Assembly: GCA_902478455.1 (NCBI GenBank) | Contig: CABSLJ010000063.1 | Location: forward strand, 1-13,165 | Length of the DNA: 13,165 nt | Direction of reading: 5' to 3' | Origin: an uncultured Oscillospiraceae bacterium | GTDB lineage: Bacteria; Bacillota; Clostridia; Oscillospirales; Acutalibacteraceae | Shown here: piece after piece, positions 6,654-13,165 of the stretch | Layout: each line of letters opens with the position of its first letter | Position numbering within the stretch: the stretch's first letter is position 1 | Notes under the pieces: model-generated | Databases searched by the model: none | Told to the model about the DNA's origin: nothing | What the model saw: the letters and a program-made list of their open reading frames with translations, nothing else | Made by a program: the position numbers and the translations under genes

Positions 6654-8006
6654 TCAGGCCTGTATTTCCTCTCCTTCGAGGACCATCGTGTGAATGGATC
6701 CGGCCGGAATGTCCCAGGAGATCAGCCGGTCCGAAACTCTCAGTTTGCAGGGCAGGGTCTTGTCCCCCCGGTTGAGAAAAACGGCGGCAAGCGTTCCGTC
6801 GGGATTTTTCCAGGCGGTCAGGTCGAGCGCGTCGGTGTATCTGGTATGGGCGACGCGCACCGCGCCCGGCTGTATAAAGTGACAGAAATGCCAGTAGTAG
6901 CGCACTGTATTGCGCGCATGGAGGACCTTGTTTCCGGTGTCAAATAGGAAGGGCGCGTCGCAGAAGTTGCCCACATGGTTGGGGCCTCCCTGCTCGTTGA
7001 GCAGAATATTCCAATCATAGAAGCCGTTCATCCCGTGGTTCAGATTGCCGATCATATCGTGCGAGAGGCGGTAGGCGTTTTCCACCGTTTCGGCATTGCC
7101 GTACTTGCAGTATTCCAGGCAGCTTTCTGAAAGGATGAGGGTTTTGTCCGGATAGCGTTCACGGATCATGTCCAGCGCCTCAAAGTGGTCGCCGCTGTAC
7201 CAGTGAAAGGCGACGCCGGTGATCATTTTGTCGGTATCCGCATCGATCAGCGCGGCCGCCCGCTCATAAACCCGCTCCTTGTTGTGGTCCCACACAAAAA
7301 TTTCAATATGGCCGAAGCCCTGTTTTTGCAGTTCCCCGTAAAGATGGTCGCGCAAAAGTTCCTTTTCCTCCTCTGGGGTAAACACACAGGAATCCCAGGT
7401 CTGCGTGGCCTTGGGTTCGTTCTGCACCGAAATCCGCCGGACGAGATAGCCCCGCTCGGTAAACGCCCGGATATAGCGGCAGATGTACCGCGCCCAGCGC
7501 CGGTAATACTGCTTGAGCAGTTTTCCTCCATGACAGCGCTCGCCGTTTGATTTCATAAAGGGCGGCGGGGACCACGGGGTCAGCATGAGTTCCAGCCTTT
7601 TGCCGGCCGTTTTTTCGGCCGCATCGAGCAGCGGAAGAATATAGGCCTCAGTGTCTGCAAAGGAGAAGGTGGTCAGCGCCTCGTCGTCCGGGTCGGACAC
7701 CGCCTGATACATCTTGTGGGAAAAATCGCAGCTGTCCATATGGATGCGCGCCTGGGTATAGCGTAGACCCGCCGCGCTGAAGTAAGTCTCCAGCAGCTGC
7801 TTCTGCTGCTGGGGATTCATCTGTGCAAAAATGTATCCTGAAGCGTCGGTCAGCGCCCCGCCAAATCCCTGAAAGGTCTGGTAGGTCACCTGCGGATAGA
7901 GGTTGCAGACCTCCTGCTCCACGCCGTCGTCGGGCCGGACGGAAAGCTCCCGCTCCTGCACAGGCTCCTGTCCGCCGCCAAGCGTCGTATAAAGATGCGC
8001 CTTCAT
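6654..8006 (-). CDS. GH30 family glycoside hydrolase
   Basis: This 450-residue protein has the GH30 layout: a TIM barrel (about 40-370) followed by a small C-terminal beta domain (about 380-450) that packs on the barrel. Family landmarks are QTFQGFGGALTDASG (43-57), LTPWSPPPFMK (142-152), the acid/base Glu197 in VQNEP, and the nucleophile Glu294 in LILSES. No signal peptide is present, so it acts in the cytoplasm. GH30 covers glucosylceramidase-like beta-glucosidases, beta-xylosidases, beta-1,6-glucanases and others. Pairing with a GH43 beta-xylosidase makes a beta-xylosidase or beta-glucosidase acting on short oligosaccharides plausible, but the subfamily cannot be settled by eye. AAGAAGG (8014-8020) sits 7 bases before the ATG. 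It lies between the MalG-type permease and the YesL-family gene. Confidence 0.93.
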   Translation of the reverse strand: MKAHLYTTLGGGQEPVQERELSVRPDDGVEQEVCNLYPQVTYQTFQGFGGALTDASGYIFAQMNPQQQKQLLETYFSAAGLRYTQARIHMDSCDFSHKMYQAVSDPDDEALTTFSFADTEAYILPLLDAAEKTAGKRLELMLTPWSPPPFMKSNGERCHGGKLLKQYYRRWARYICRYIRAFTERGYLVRRISVQNEPKATQTWDSCVFTPEEEKELLRDHLYGELQKQGFGHIEIFVWDHNKERVYERAAALIDADTDKMITGVAFHWYSGDHFEALDMIRERYPDKTLILSESCLEYCKYGNAETVENAYRLSHDMIGNLNHGMNGFYDWNILLNEQGGPNHVGNFCDAPFLFDTGNKVLHARNTVRYYWHFCHFIQPGAVRVAHTRYTDALDLTAWKNPDGTLAAVFLNRGDKTLPCKLRVSDRLISWDIPAGSIHTMVLEGEEIQA

Positions 8007-8024
8007 GTTGTAACCTTCTTTCCC

Positions 8025-8045
8025 GCCGGAATGCGTCCGTCCGGC
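8025..8045 (-). repeat. Intercistronic hairpin before the GH30 ribosome binding site
   Basis: GCCGGA (8025-8030) pairs with TCCGGC (8040-8045) around a 9-base loop. In transcript direction it begins one base after the permease stop codon and ends 4 bases before the GH30 ribosome binding site (8020-8014). The + strand motif TCCCGCCGGA at its edge (8021-8030) recurs at 6611-6620 in the GH30/YesL-family spacer. Confidence 0.6.
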
Positions 8046-8046
8046 C

Positions 8047-8904
8047 TTATCCCTTCACAGCGCCCATGGCGACGCCTTTTGTGATGTGTTTGTTCAAGAT
8101 AATGTAGATAATAATCGCGGGCGCGGCCGAAAGGGCCATCACCGCGAACTGGACCGCGTAGTTGGAGGAATACTGCCCGGTAAACTCCAGAATACAGAAG
8201 GGCAGCGTTTTCCAGGTCTTGCTGCTGAGGTAGGTGGAAGCCATCATGAACTCATTCCAGTTGTTCAAGTAGGTCATGATGGAAACGGTGGCGATGGACG
8301 CCTTCATCAGCGGCGTGATGATGGTGAAGACGATGCGGTACAGCCCACAGCCGTCCATCAGCGCGGCCTCCTCAAGCTCCCTGGGGATGGATTCCATAAA
8401 GCTCGAGGTTAAGAAGAAGCCCTGCGGCAGGGAAAAGGCCACATAAGGGATCAGCAGGGCGAAGATAGTGTCGGTCAGTCTCAGGCGGTCGTAGATCAGA
8501 AAGTTGGGCAGCAGCGTGGCGTGGATGGGAATCATCATGCCCATCAACAGCAGCACACGGACAAAACCCTTGAGCTTCCAGATCATGCGGTTGCAGGCGA
8601 AGGCCGCCATAATGGAAATCACAATGACCAGAACCACCGCCAAGGTGTTGATCACCAGGCTGTTGCGGAAGTAGAGGAGAAAATTTCCGTCCACAAAGGC
8701 GGCGGCATAATTGCCCCACTGGAATTCGCTCGGCCAGATCAGGATGCCGCTGGTAAAGAGCTCGTTGCTTTTGGCGACCGAAAAATCCAGCAGCCAGATC
8801 AGCGGGAAAAGCTGAATGAAAGCCAGCGCGACCAGCAGAATCGTCTGAATGGTTTTGGAGACCGGCCCGATGTTATACTTGACGCTTGTGTAATTCTTTG
8901 ACAT
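8047..8904 (-). CDS. ABC sugar transporter permease, MalG type
   Basis: This 285-residue inner-membrane permease belongs to the CUT1 carbohydrate family. It has about six membrane segments (for example 20-40, 82-104, 115-135, 146-166, 200-212 and 252-270). The EAA loop that docks the ATPase lies at about 179-199 (EEAALMDGCG onward). The C-terminus ends in G-V-A-x-G-A-V-K-G, typical of MalG-like subunits. Start choice: an ATG at 8904 with GGGGGTGG 5 bases upstream is preferred. A GTG at 8913, three residues longer and with AAAGG 7 bases upstream, is also possible. The preceding permease stops at 8917, so the two are tightly coupled. It would pair with that MalF-type partner to import oligosaccharides delivered by the binding lipoprotein. 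Confidence 0.95.
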   Translation of the reverse strand: MSKNYTSVKYNIGPVSKTIQTILLVALAFIQLFPLIWLLDFSVAKSNELFTSGILIWPSEFQWGNYAAAFVDGNFLLYFRNSLVINTLAVVLVIVISIMAAFACNRMIWKLKGFVRVLLLMGMMIPIHATLLPNFLIYDRLRLTDTIFALLIPYVAFSLPQGFFLTSSFMESIPRELEEAALMDGCGLYRIVFTIITPLMKASIATVSIMTYLNNWNEFMMASTYLSSKTWKTLPFCILEFTGQYSSNYAVQFAVMALSAAPAIIIYIILNKHITKGVAMGAVKG

Positions 8905-8916
8905 CACGGCCACCCC

Positions 8917-9792
8917 CTATACCTTCTCTTTGTCTGCAAAGACCCGGTTCATGATCACCGTCGCCAGCAGACAGATGCAGACAAAGGCCACGCTGATGGC
9001 GTTGCCGTAGCCGTATTTGTAGGAGTTGAAGGCCTGCTTGTAGAGGTAATTGGCCAGGAACTGGGTCTCGTTGCCCGGTCCGCCGTTGGTCAGCAGATAA
9101 ACCGTCTCCATCTGCTTGAGGGCCGTAATGATGGCCATGGTCACATTGACCTGAATGACCGGTTTCATCAGCGGCAGGGTGATGTGAAAAAAGGTTCTTG
9201 TGGAGTTTGCCCCGTCGATCATGGCGGCCTCATACATCACGGGGTCGATGTTCTTGACGCCGGTGTAATAGATGAGCATGCCCCAGCCGAAGCCATGCCA
9301 GATCAGGACCACAAGCACCGACCAGATGGCGCTGCCCTGTCCGAGGAAGTTGACCGTTCCCTGGTAGCCGAAGGCGGCAAGCAGATTGTTGAGCAGACCG
9401 AAATTGGGGTTATAAATAAATTTCCAAAGGTACGCGATAACCGCGACGGAAATGACATTCGGAATAAAATAAACACACCGGAGAAAGCCCTCCGCCTTGC
9501 CCTGGAGCTTATCCAACTTGACGGCCACCAGCATAGCCAGCGGATGCTGGATGAAGATAAAGCCGACGGCAAGCAATAGGGAATTGAGAAGCGAACGCCA
9601 GAAGACCTCGTCCCCGACAAGCACCTTATAATTTTCGATGCCGATAAATTTAGGCTGTCCCATACCGGAAAATTCTGTGAAGCCATAATACACGCTCAGA
9701 CAGATTGGAAAGAGAATAGCGAAGAGAAAGGTCAGCAGCCCGGGGGCCACCAAGCTTGTGATAATCCATTTGTTTCGATATAGTTTTTCCAC
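8917..9792 (-). CDS. ABC sugar transporter permease, MalF/UgpA type
   Basis: This 291-residue inner-membrane permease belongs to the CUT1 carbohydrate family. It has six predicted membrane segments (about 10-35, 68-92, 104-126, 155-178, 212-230 and 264-284). The EAA loop lies at about 187-207 (YEAAMIDGAN followed by FFHITLPLMKP). The NGGPGNET motif at about 236-243 is typical of MalF/UgpA-like subunits. The start codon is GTG, supported by AGGGGGG (9801-9807) 8 bases upstream. It follows the binding-protein gene after a 140-base spacer containing hairpins and runs almost directly into the MalG-type permease. No ATPase gene is present in the window, so the complex probably uses an ATPase encoded elsewhere. 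Confidence 0.95.
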   Translation of the reverse strand: MEKLYRNKWIITSLVAPGLLTFLFAILFPICLSVYYGFTEFSGMGQPKFIGIENYKVLVGDEVFWRSLLNSLLLAVGFIFIQHPLAMLVAVKLDKLQGKAEGFLRCVYFIPNVISVAVIAYLWKFIYNPNFGLLNNLLAAFGYQGTVNFLGQGSAIWSVLVVLIWHGFGWGMLIYYTGVKNIDPVMYEAAMIDGANSTRTFFHITLPLMKPVIQVNVTMAIITALKQMETVYLLTNGGPGNETQFLANYLYKQAFNSYKYGYGNAISVAFVCICLLATVIMNRVFADKEKV

Positions 9793-9863
9793 CGATTATG
9801 CCCCCCTAGGTGGTATGTATTTCAGATGAAGGCGCCCTGCGGCTCCTGCTTCCTTCACCTGAA

Positions 9864-9888
9864 GGGCCGGGCGCAAGTCACCCGGCCC
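9864..9888 (-). repeat. Hairpin between binding-protein and permease genes
   Basis: GGGCCGGG (9864-9871) pairs with CCCGGCCC (9881-9888) around a 9-base loop. Two small stems flank it: CCGCG/CGCGG (9897-9901 and 9907-9911) and CCTTC/GAAGG (9852-9856 and 9861-9865), the latter overlapping the main left arm. No T run follows. Such hairpins after a binding-protein gene commonly stabilise its mRNA or cut downstream transcription so that binding protein exceeds permease. That role is inferred here. Confidence 0.65.
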
Positions 9889-9932
9889 CGTCAGGTCCGC
9901 GTATACCGCGGCGGATTCGTCTATGGGACGAT

Positions 9933-11273
9933 TTACTTGACCAGCGCGGTCAGAGATGCAAAGTAATCCTCAAAGGAGGTCATGCCGATGGCGATCTGGA
10001 CGCTGCCGTCCTCAGAAATGGTCTTGTATTCGCTGGTGCCGAGGTCGTTGTAAGTGACGCCGGTGATGCTGGTGGAGTTATTGAGGATGTCGACAAACTC
10101 CATCTGCAGGGAGGTCTCTTCGCCGGTCAGGTACTCGGAGAAGTTCTGAGCGGACATGCAGACGCCGTTCTCCCAGCAGAGCTTGGACCAATTTTCCGGT
10201 TTGAACATGTAGTTGAGCAGCTTGATGGCCTCTTCCTTAACCGCGGATTTCTCCGAGACAGCGTAGCCGCCGCCGTTCCAGGCGCAGATGTCGGTCGCGA
10301 CGCCCTTGCCGCCTTCGACGGCGGGCATCATGAAGACGCTGATGTTCTCTCGGACTTCCTCGGAGATGTCTTCATTGGTGGCCATGGACATATCCCAGCT
10401 GCCCATGTAGTACATGGCAGCCTGGCCGTTGGTGAAGAGGTTCATCGCAGTGCCGTAATCGGTGGTCTCAAAACCGGTCTGGAAGAGGCCGGCGTCGGCG
10501 GCGTCCTTGAGCAGCTGGGCGGCCTGGTTCCACTCTTCGGGATATTCGCCCGAATTGACGGCTTCCGCTACCTTGGTGATGCACTCGGCGCCGTAGATGC
10601 GCTGCAGGATATCGTTGAGGAAGATGGAGACGGGCCATTTGTCGGCGCCGTCCATCGCGACGGGAATGATGCCGTTGTCGTTAAAGGTCTTGGCAATGGC
10701 GATCAGATCGTCGTAGGTTTCCGGAACTTCCACACCGTATTCTTCAAACAGAGCCTTGTTGTAATAGAAGCCCATGATATCGGTATTTCTCGCGAGGCCG
10801 TAGAGTTTGCCGTTCTTGGTAAAGCCGTCGAGCGAGCCGTTGATGAAGCCGTAGTCGGCGTAGTCGTCGGGATTGAGTTCGGCTAGAACGCCGTTGGCGA
10901 CCACTTCATCCAGGAAGGAGGGCTGGCCCCAAACGTTCACGAGGTCGGGCATCTCGCTGCCGGTCGCATAGACCTTGAATTTGGTCTTGTAGCTTTCGTC
11001 GTCAAGCGCTTCCACTTCGATGGTCACGTTTTTGTGTTCTTCCATGTAGGAATCGATGAGCATCTGCTCAATGAGACCCTGGCCGGAAGTGCGGTCGGGC
11101 AGGTTGGAGAAGAATTTGATGGTCACGGGATCATTGGACTCCTCCGGCGCGGAGGAATCGGTGGAGGGCTCGGACGCCTGGCTTGAGGGGTTGTTGGTCT
11201 CTCCCTGGGAACACCCAGCCAACAACGAAAGAACCAGCATCAGACATAACACGATGCTTAGGATTTTCTTCAT
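9933..11273 (-). CDS. ABC sugar transporter substrate-binding lipoprotein
   Basis: This 446-residue binding protein has a clear lipoprotein signal: MKKILS, a hydrophobic core, and a lipobox L-L-A-G-C with Cys21 as the lipidation site. A low-complexity Ser/Glu/Pro/Asn tether follows (about 22-48). The mature part is a family 1 extracellular solute-binding protein (CUT1 type), beginning TIKFFSNLPD and containing the KLYGLARN and YYNKALFEEYGVEVPETYDDL segments common in this group. It would capture oligosaccharides outside the membrane and deliver them to the two permeases encoded next. The start at 11273 is chosen because AGGGAGGA lies 7 bases upstream and the signal peptide begins there; the longer open frame to 11354 adds an implausible N-terminus running into the terminator hairpin. 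Likely ligands are xylan-type oligosaccharides, judged from context. Confidence 0.96.
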   Translation of the reverse strand: MKKILSIVLCLMLVLSLLAGCSQGETNNPSSQASEPSTDSSAPEESNDPVTIKFFSNLPDRTSGQGLIEQMLIDSYMEEHKNVTIEVEALDDESYKTKFKVYATGSEMPDLVNVWGQPSFLDEVVANGVLAELNPDDYADYGFINGSLDGFTKNGKLYGLARNTDIMGFYYNKALFEEYGVEVPETYDDLIAIAKTFNDNGIIPVAMDGADKWPVSIFLNDILQRIYGAECITKVAEAVNSGEYPEEWNQAAQLLKDAADAGLFQTGFETTDYGTAMNLFTNGQAAMYYMGSWDMSMATNEDISEEVRENISVFMMPAVEGGKGVATDICAWNGGGYAVSEKSAVKEEAIKLLNYMFKPENWSKLCWENGVCMSAQNFSEYLTGEETSLQMEFVDILNNSTSITGVTYNDLGTSEYKTISEDGSVQIAIGMTSFEDYFASLTALVK

Positions 11274-11280
11274 GATCTTT

Positions 11281-11288
11281 TCCTCCCT
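11281..11288 (-). promoter_or_regulatory. Ribosome binding site that sets the binding-protein start
   Basis: On the minus strand AGGGAGGA ends 7 bases before the ATG at 11273-11271. It is a near-consensus site and fixes the start of the lipoprotein at its signal peptide. Confidence 0.85.
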
Positions 11289-11307
11289 AATAGGTTTGAT
11301 CCATCGT

Positions 11308-11322
11308 TGAAATCGGTAAACA
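11308..11322. promoter_or_regulatory. cre-like or LacI-type operator candidate
   Basis: TGAAATCGGTAAACA resembles the CcpA cre consensus TGWAANCGNTNWCA through its first 12 bases but carries one extra A before the final CA. It lies in the 61-base gap between the GH3 terminator and the binding-protein gene, where a regulator of the transport operon would bind. Single imperfect match, so tentative. Confidence 0.3.
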
Positions 11323-11334
11323 GAACTGCTCTGC

Positions 11335-11382
11335 AAAAAGTGGGATGGAGGCATCTGGAGCGTTTCCCAGACGCCTCCATCC
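11335..11382 (-). terminator. Strong intrinsic terminator after the GH3 gene
   Basis: On the minus strand the arms 11382-11367 and 11358-11343 pair over 16 bases with a single G-U wobble and an 8-base loop. CAC and a run of five T (11339-11335) follow. This is a textbook rho-independent terminator placed 14 bases after the GH3 stop. It separates the GH3 transcript from the transport operon, or attenuates readthrough into it. Confidence 0.9.
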
Positions 11383-11396
11383 GGGGAGACATCAGA

Positions 11397-13165
11397 TTAC
11401 TTGCTCAGATTGATTTTTCTGCTCTTGGCCAGCATCAGTCCGGCCAGGGCGCACACCGCGGAGGCGCAGAGACCAAACAACAAGACCATGCTGGAGGAAG
11501 AATCACCGGTGTTGGGTCCTTCGCCCTGGGACTCGGAGGCGGAGGGATTCTGGGACTCAGAAGGAGTCTCCGAGGAGGACGGATTCTGAGAGGGCGTCTC
11601 GGAAGGCGTTTCCGAAGGAGTCTCAGAGGACTCGCCGGGCTCTTCAGAGGAAACCGGGGGTTCTTCGCCCGTAGCGGCCGAAAGGGCGTTGATGCGGGCT
11701 TCGGCGTTCTTGAAGACGACATACAGATCGTGCACGCCGTCGACGTCGGTCAGCGCGTCAAAGGTGACGTCCACATAACCGAGCTCGGTTACTTCATAAT
11801 CGGTCACAGCGTCCACCGTGTAGGTGACGGGATCGGTCGGCTCGTAGTAGACTTCGCCGATCTTAGCGCCGTCGGGAGAATCGATGCGCAGCTCGATGCC
11901 GGCAAGACCCTGACCGTTGTAGGCGACGTTGGCGGTGAAGCTTTCCACGCCGGTGAGGTCGACGCTGTTGAGCGCAACCCAGGAACCGGCATGCTTGCCC
12001 ATGACCACGGAATAGCCGTTCAGCAGCTGATCATCCAGCAGGCCCTGGGCGGTGTTCGCCTTGGAGTACTCGAGGTAGACGACGTCGTCGGCCGCGAAGG
12101 ATTTCTCGTAGACATTGACGGCGGAGGTCAGGTCGAGGTTGTCAAACCCTTCGCCCGCAACCAGGACATTGGCGGTCGCCCTGATGTCCTCGCTGGAAGC
12201 GCCGGCCATGAACTGGTAGGTGCCGCTCTCGACGTTGTAATATCCGGCGTTGACATCCCACTGAGCCAGATCCTGCGCCTCGATGGTCAGCTTGACGGTC
12301 TTGGATTCGCCGGCCGCCAGAGCGACCTTGTCAAAGGCTACCAGGTTCTTCTTGGGCGCGTACGCGCCGTAAGTGGAGTTGGGGTTGGAAGCGTAAATCT
12401 GAACGATTTCGGCGCTGTCCACGTCTCCGGTGTTCTTCACGGTGACGGTGGCGGTGAAGTCGCCGTTCGCGTTCTGCTCGGAAACACTGAAGTCTGAGTA
12501 TTCGAAGGTGGTGTAGGAAATACCGTAACCGAACTCATAGGTGACGTCGGCATCGGTGTAGCGGTAGGTCAGTCCGGTCTCAGCGGCGTCGCCGTTGCTG
12601 AAGTCGACGTTGTAGCGCGGGGGAATTTTGCCGGTGTAGGTCGCGTCAGGGCCTTCAGCGATGGTGTACTCGTCCATCTCTGGAATCGGATCCATGCTGG
12701 CGTACCAGGTGGAAGTCAGCTTGCCGGTGGGGACGGAATCGCCGTAGATGGTCTGGCCCATGGCATAACCGTCATACTGTCCGCCGTAGGGCATGAACAG
12801 AACAGCGGCCACATCGGGATTGTTCTGAATTTCGTCCACGAGGAAGGGGAACGAGCCGTTGATGATCACGATGGTCTTGCCGGGATGGGCGGCGGCGGTG
12901 ATCTTGACCTGCTCGTACTGGTCGAGGCCGAGGGCGAGGTCGCTTCTGTCGTTGCCTTCGCCGGCGCTCAGACGGGTGGGCGCGCCCACGACGACGATTG
13001 CATATTCGGCGTCAGAGGCATTGGCCAGCGTACCGGTCTTGCGGACGGTCTCGATATTGATCTGGTTGGCCGCCTGCGCTCTCTTGGCGGTTTCGTCGGC
13101 GGCGTCGGTAATCGCCGCGGTCGCTCCGACGGAGCCGTCCTCATTGACGGTGATCACGCGTGCGC
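11397..13165 (-). CDS. GH3 family enzyme, 3' part, surface-anchored with CBM6-like domain (partial)
   Basis: The reading frame is open through the right edge, so the N-terminus and the catalytic TIM barrel lie outside the window; about 589 residues are visible. Residues below count from a GTG codon at 13157, which is probably internal. The end of the GH3 C-terminal alpha/beta domain lies at about 48-215, including AGEGNDRSDLAL (65-76) and EFGYGISYTTFEYS (208-221). An FnIII-like domain follows at about 245-325 and a CBM6-like carbohydrate-binding domain at about 385-490. A Ser/Pro/Glu/Thr linker with ETPS repeats covers about 498-546. The C-terminus is G-P-N-T-G-D, a hydrophobic helix (557-577) and a basic tail, resembling a non-canonical sortase signal; plain membrane anchoring is the alternative. 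It probably trims polysaccharide at the cell surface and feeds the importer encoded downstream. Exact substrate unknown. Confidence 0.9.
   Translation of the reverse strand, partial: ARVITVNEDGSVGATAAITDAADETAKRAQAANQINIETVRKTGTLANASDAEYAIVVVGAPTRLSAGEGNDRSDLALGLDQYEQVKITAAAHPGKTIVIINGSFPFLVDEIQNNPDVAAVLFMPYGGQYDGYAMGQTIYGDSVPTGKLTSTWYASMDPIPEMDEYTIAEGPDATYTGKIPPRYNVDFSNGDAAETGLTYRYTDADVTYEFGYGISYTTFEYSDFSVSEQNANGDFTATVTVKNTGDVDSAEIVQIYASNPNSTYGAYAPKKNLVAFDKVALAAGESKTVKLTIEAQDLAQWDVNAGYYNVESGTYQFMAGASSEDIRATANVLVAGEGFDNLDLTSAVNVYEKSFAADDVVYLEYSKANTAQGLLDDQLLNGYSVVMGKHAGSWVALNSVDLTGVESFTANVAYNGQGLAGIELRIDSPDGAKIGEVYYEPTDPVTYTVDAVTDYEVTELGYVDVTFDALTDVDGVHDLYVVFKNAEARINALSAATGEEPPVSSEEPGESSETPSETPSETPSQNPSSSETPSESQNPSASESQGEGPNTGDSSSSMVLLFGLCASAVCALAGLMLAKSRKINLSK
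11520..11666 (-). repeat. Low-complexity Ser/Pro/Glu/Thr linker-coding repeat in the GH3 gene
   Basis: This stretch encodes residues about 498-546 of the visible GH3 fragment. It contains three ETPS units in a row, then NPSSSETPSES and NPSASES variants. Such flexible linkers usually carry a folded domain away from the wall or membrane. The repeated codons make it prone to length change by slippage. Confidence 0.8.

Noticed and set aside
9810..10886. A 358-codon open frame on the + strand opposite the binding-protein gene
   Set aside because: It is antisense to a certain ABC binding-protein gene, lacks a ribosome binding site and has no family signature.
11520..11666. A possible CRISPR-like or tandem-repeat array
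   Set aside because: The repeat units are short, imperfect and in frame, and encode an ETPS-type protein linker; there are no spacers.
11307..12497. A 396-codon open frame on the + strand opposite the GH3 gene
   Set aside because: It is antisense to a clear GH3 FnIII/CBM6 region and crosses the terminator at 11335-11382. Its composition (Gly, Val, Asp repeats) is that of a shadow frame.

Overview
The window is high-GC (roughly 55-60% by eye) and dense with carbohydrate genes. Lipobox lipoproteins, strong AGGAGG-type ribosome binding sites, a Gram-positive style C-terminal surface anchor and a YesL-family protein beside an ABC sugar transporter all point to a Firmicutes chromosome. A fibre-degrading clostridial (Oscillospirales/Ruminococcaceae-like) gut or digester bacterium is most likely. 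That taxonomic placement is inference from style and gene content.

Layout, left to right. Bases 1-391 are an AT-richer upstream region with no convincing gene; a TATAAT box sits at 321-326. A + strand lipoprotein of unknown function (392-1777) is followed by a long terminator-like hairpin (1829-1881). A + strand cytoplasmic GH42 enzyme (beta-galactosidase or alpha-L-arabinopyranosidase type) runs from 1921 to 3945. A 380-base spacer between convergent genes (3946-4324) holds no supported gene but several perfect hairpins. The rest is on the minus strand. Read in its own direction it is: the 3' part of a large secreted GH3 enzyme with FnIII-like and CBM6-like domains, a Ser/Pro/Glu linker and a surface anchor (11397 to the right edge); a terminator (11335-11382); an ABC sugar-binding lipoprotein (9933-11273); two MalF/MalG-type permeases (8917-9792, 8047-8904); a GH30 enzyme (6654-8006); a YesL/DUF624 membrane protein (5940-6599); and a GH43 beta-xylosidase-like enzyme (4325-5971). 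A terminator overlaps the GH43 stop codon.

How the genes fit together (inference): the surface GH3 trims a plant polysaccharide, most likely a xylan-type hemicellulose. The binding protein and permeases import the oligosaccharides. Cytoplasmic GH30, GH43 and GH42, none of which has a signal peptide, split them into monosaccharides. No ABC ATPase and no transcription regulator is present in the window, so both would have to be encoded elsewhere; a shared MsmK/UgpC-type ATPase is usual for such importers.

I do not see an unprecedented system: the genes form a recognisable Gram-positive polysaccharide utilisation locus. The points most worth a second look are the hairpins in the spacers of the transport/hydrolase operon (two placed right next to a ribosome binding site and sharing a motif), the paired perfect hairpins between the convergent genes, the anchored multidomain GH3, and the orphan lipoprotein next to the GH42 gene.
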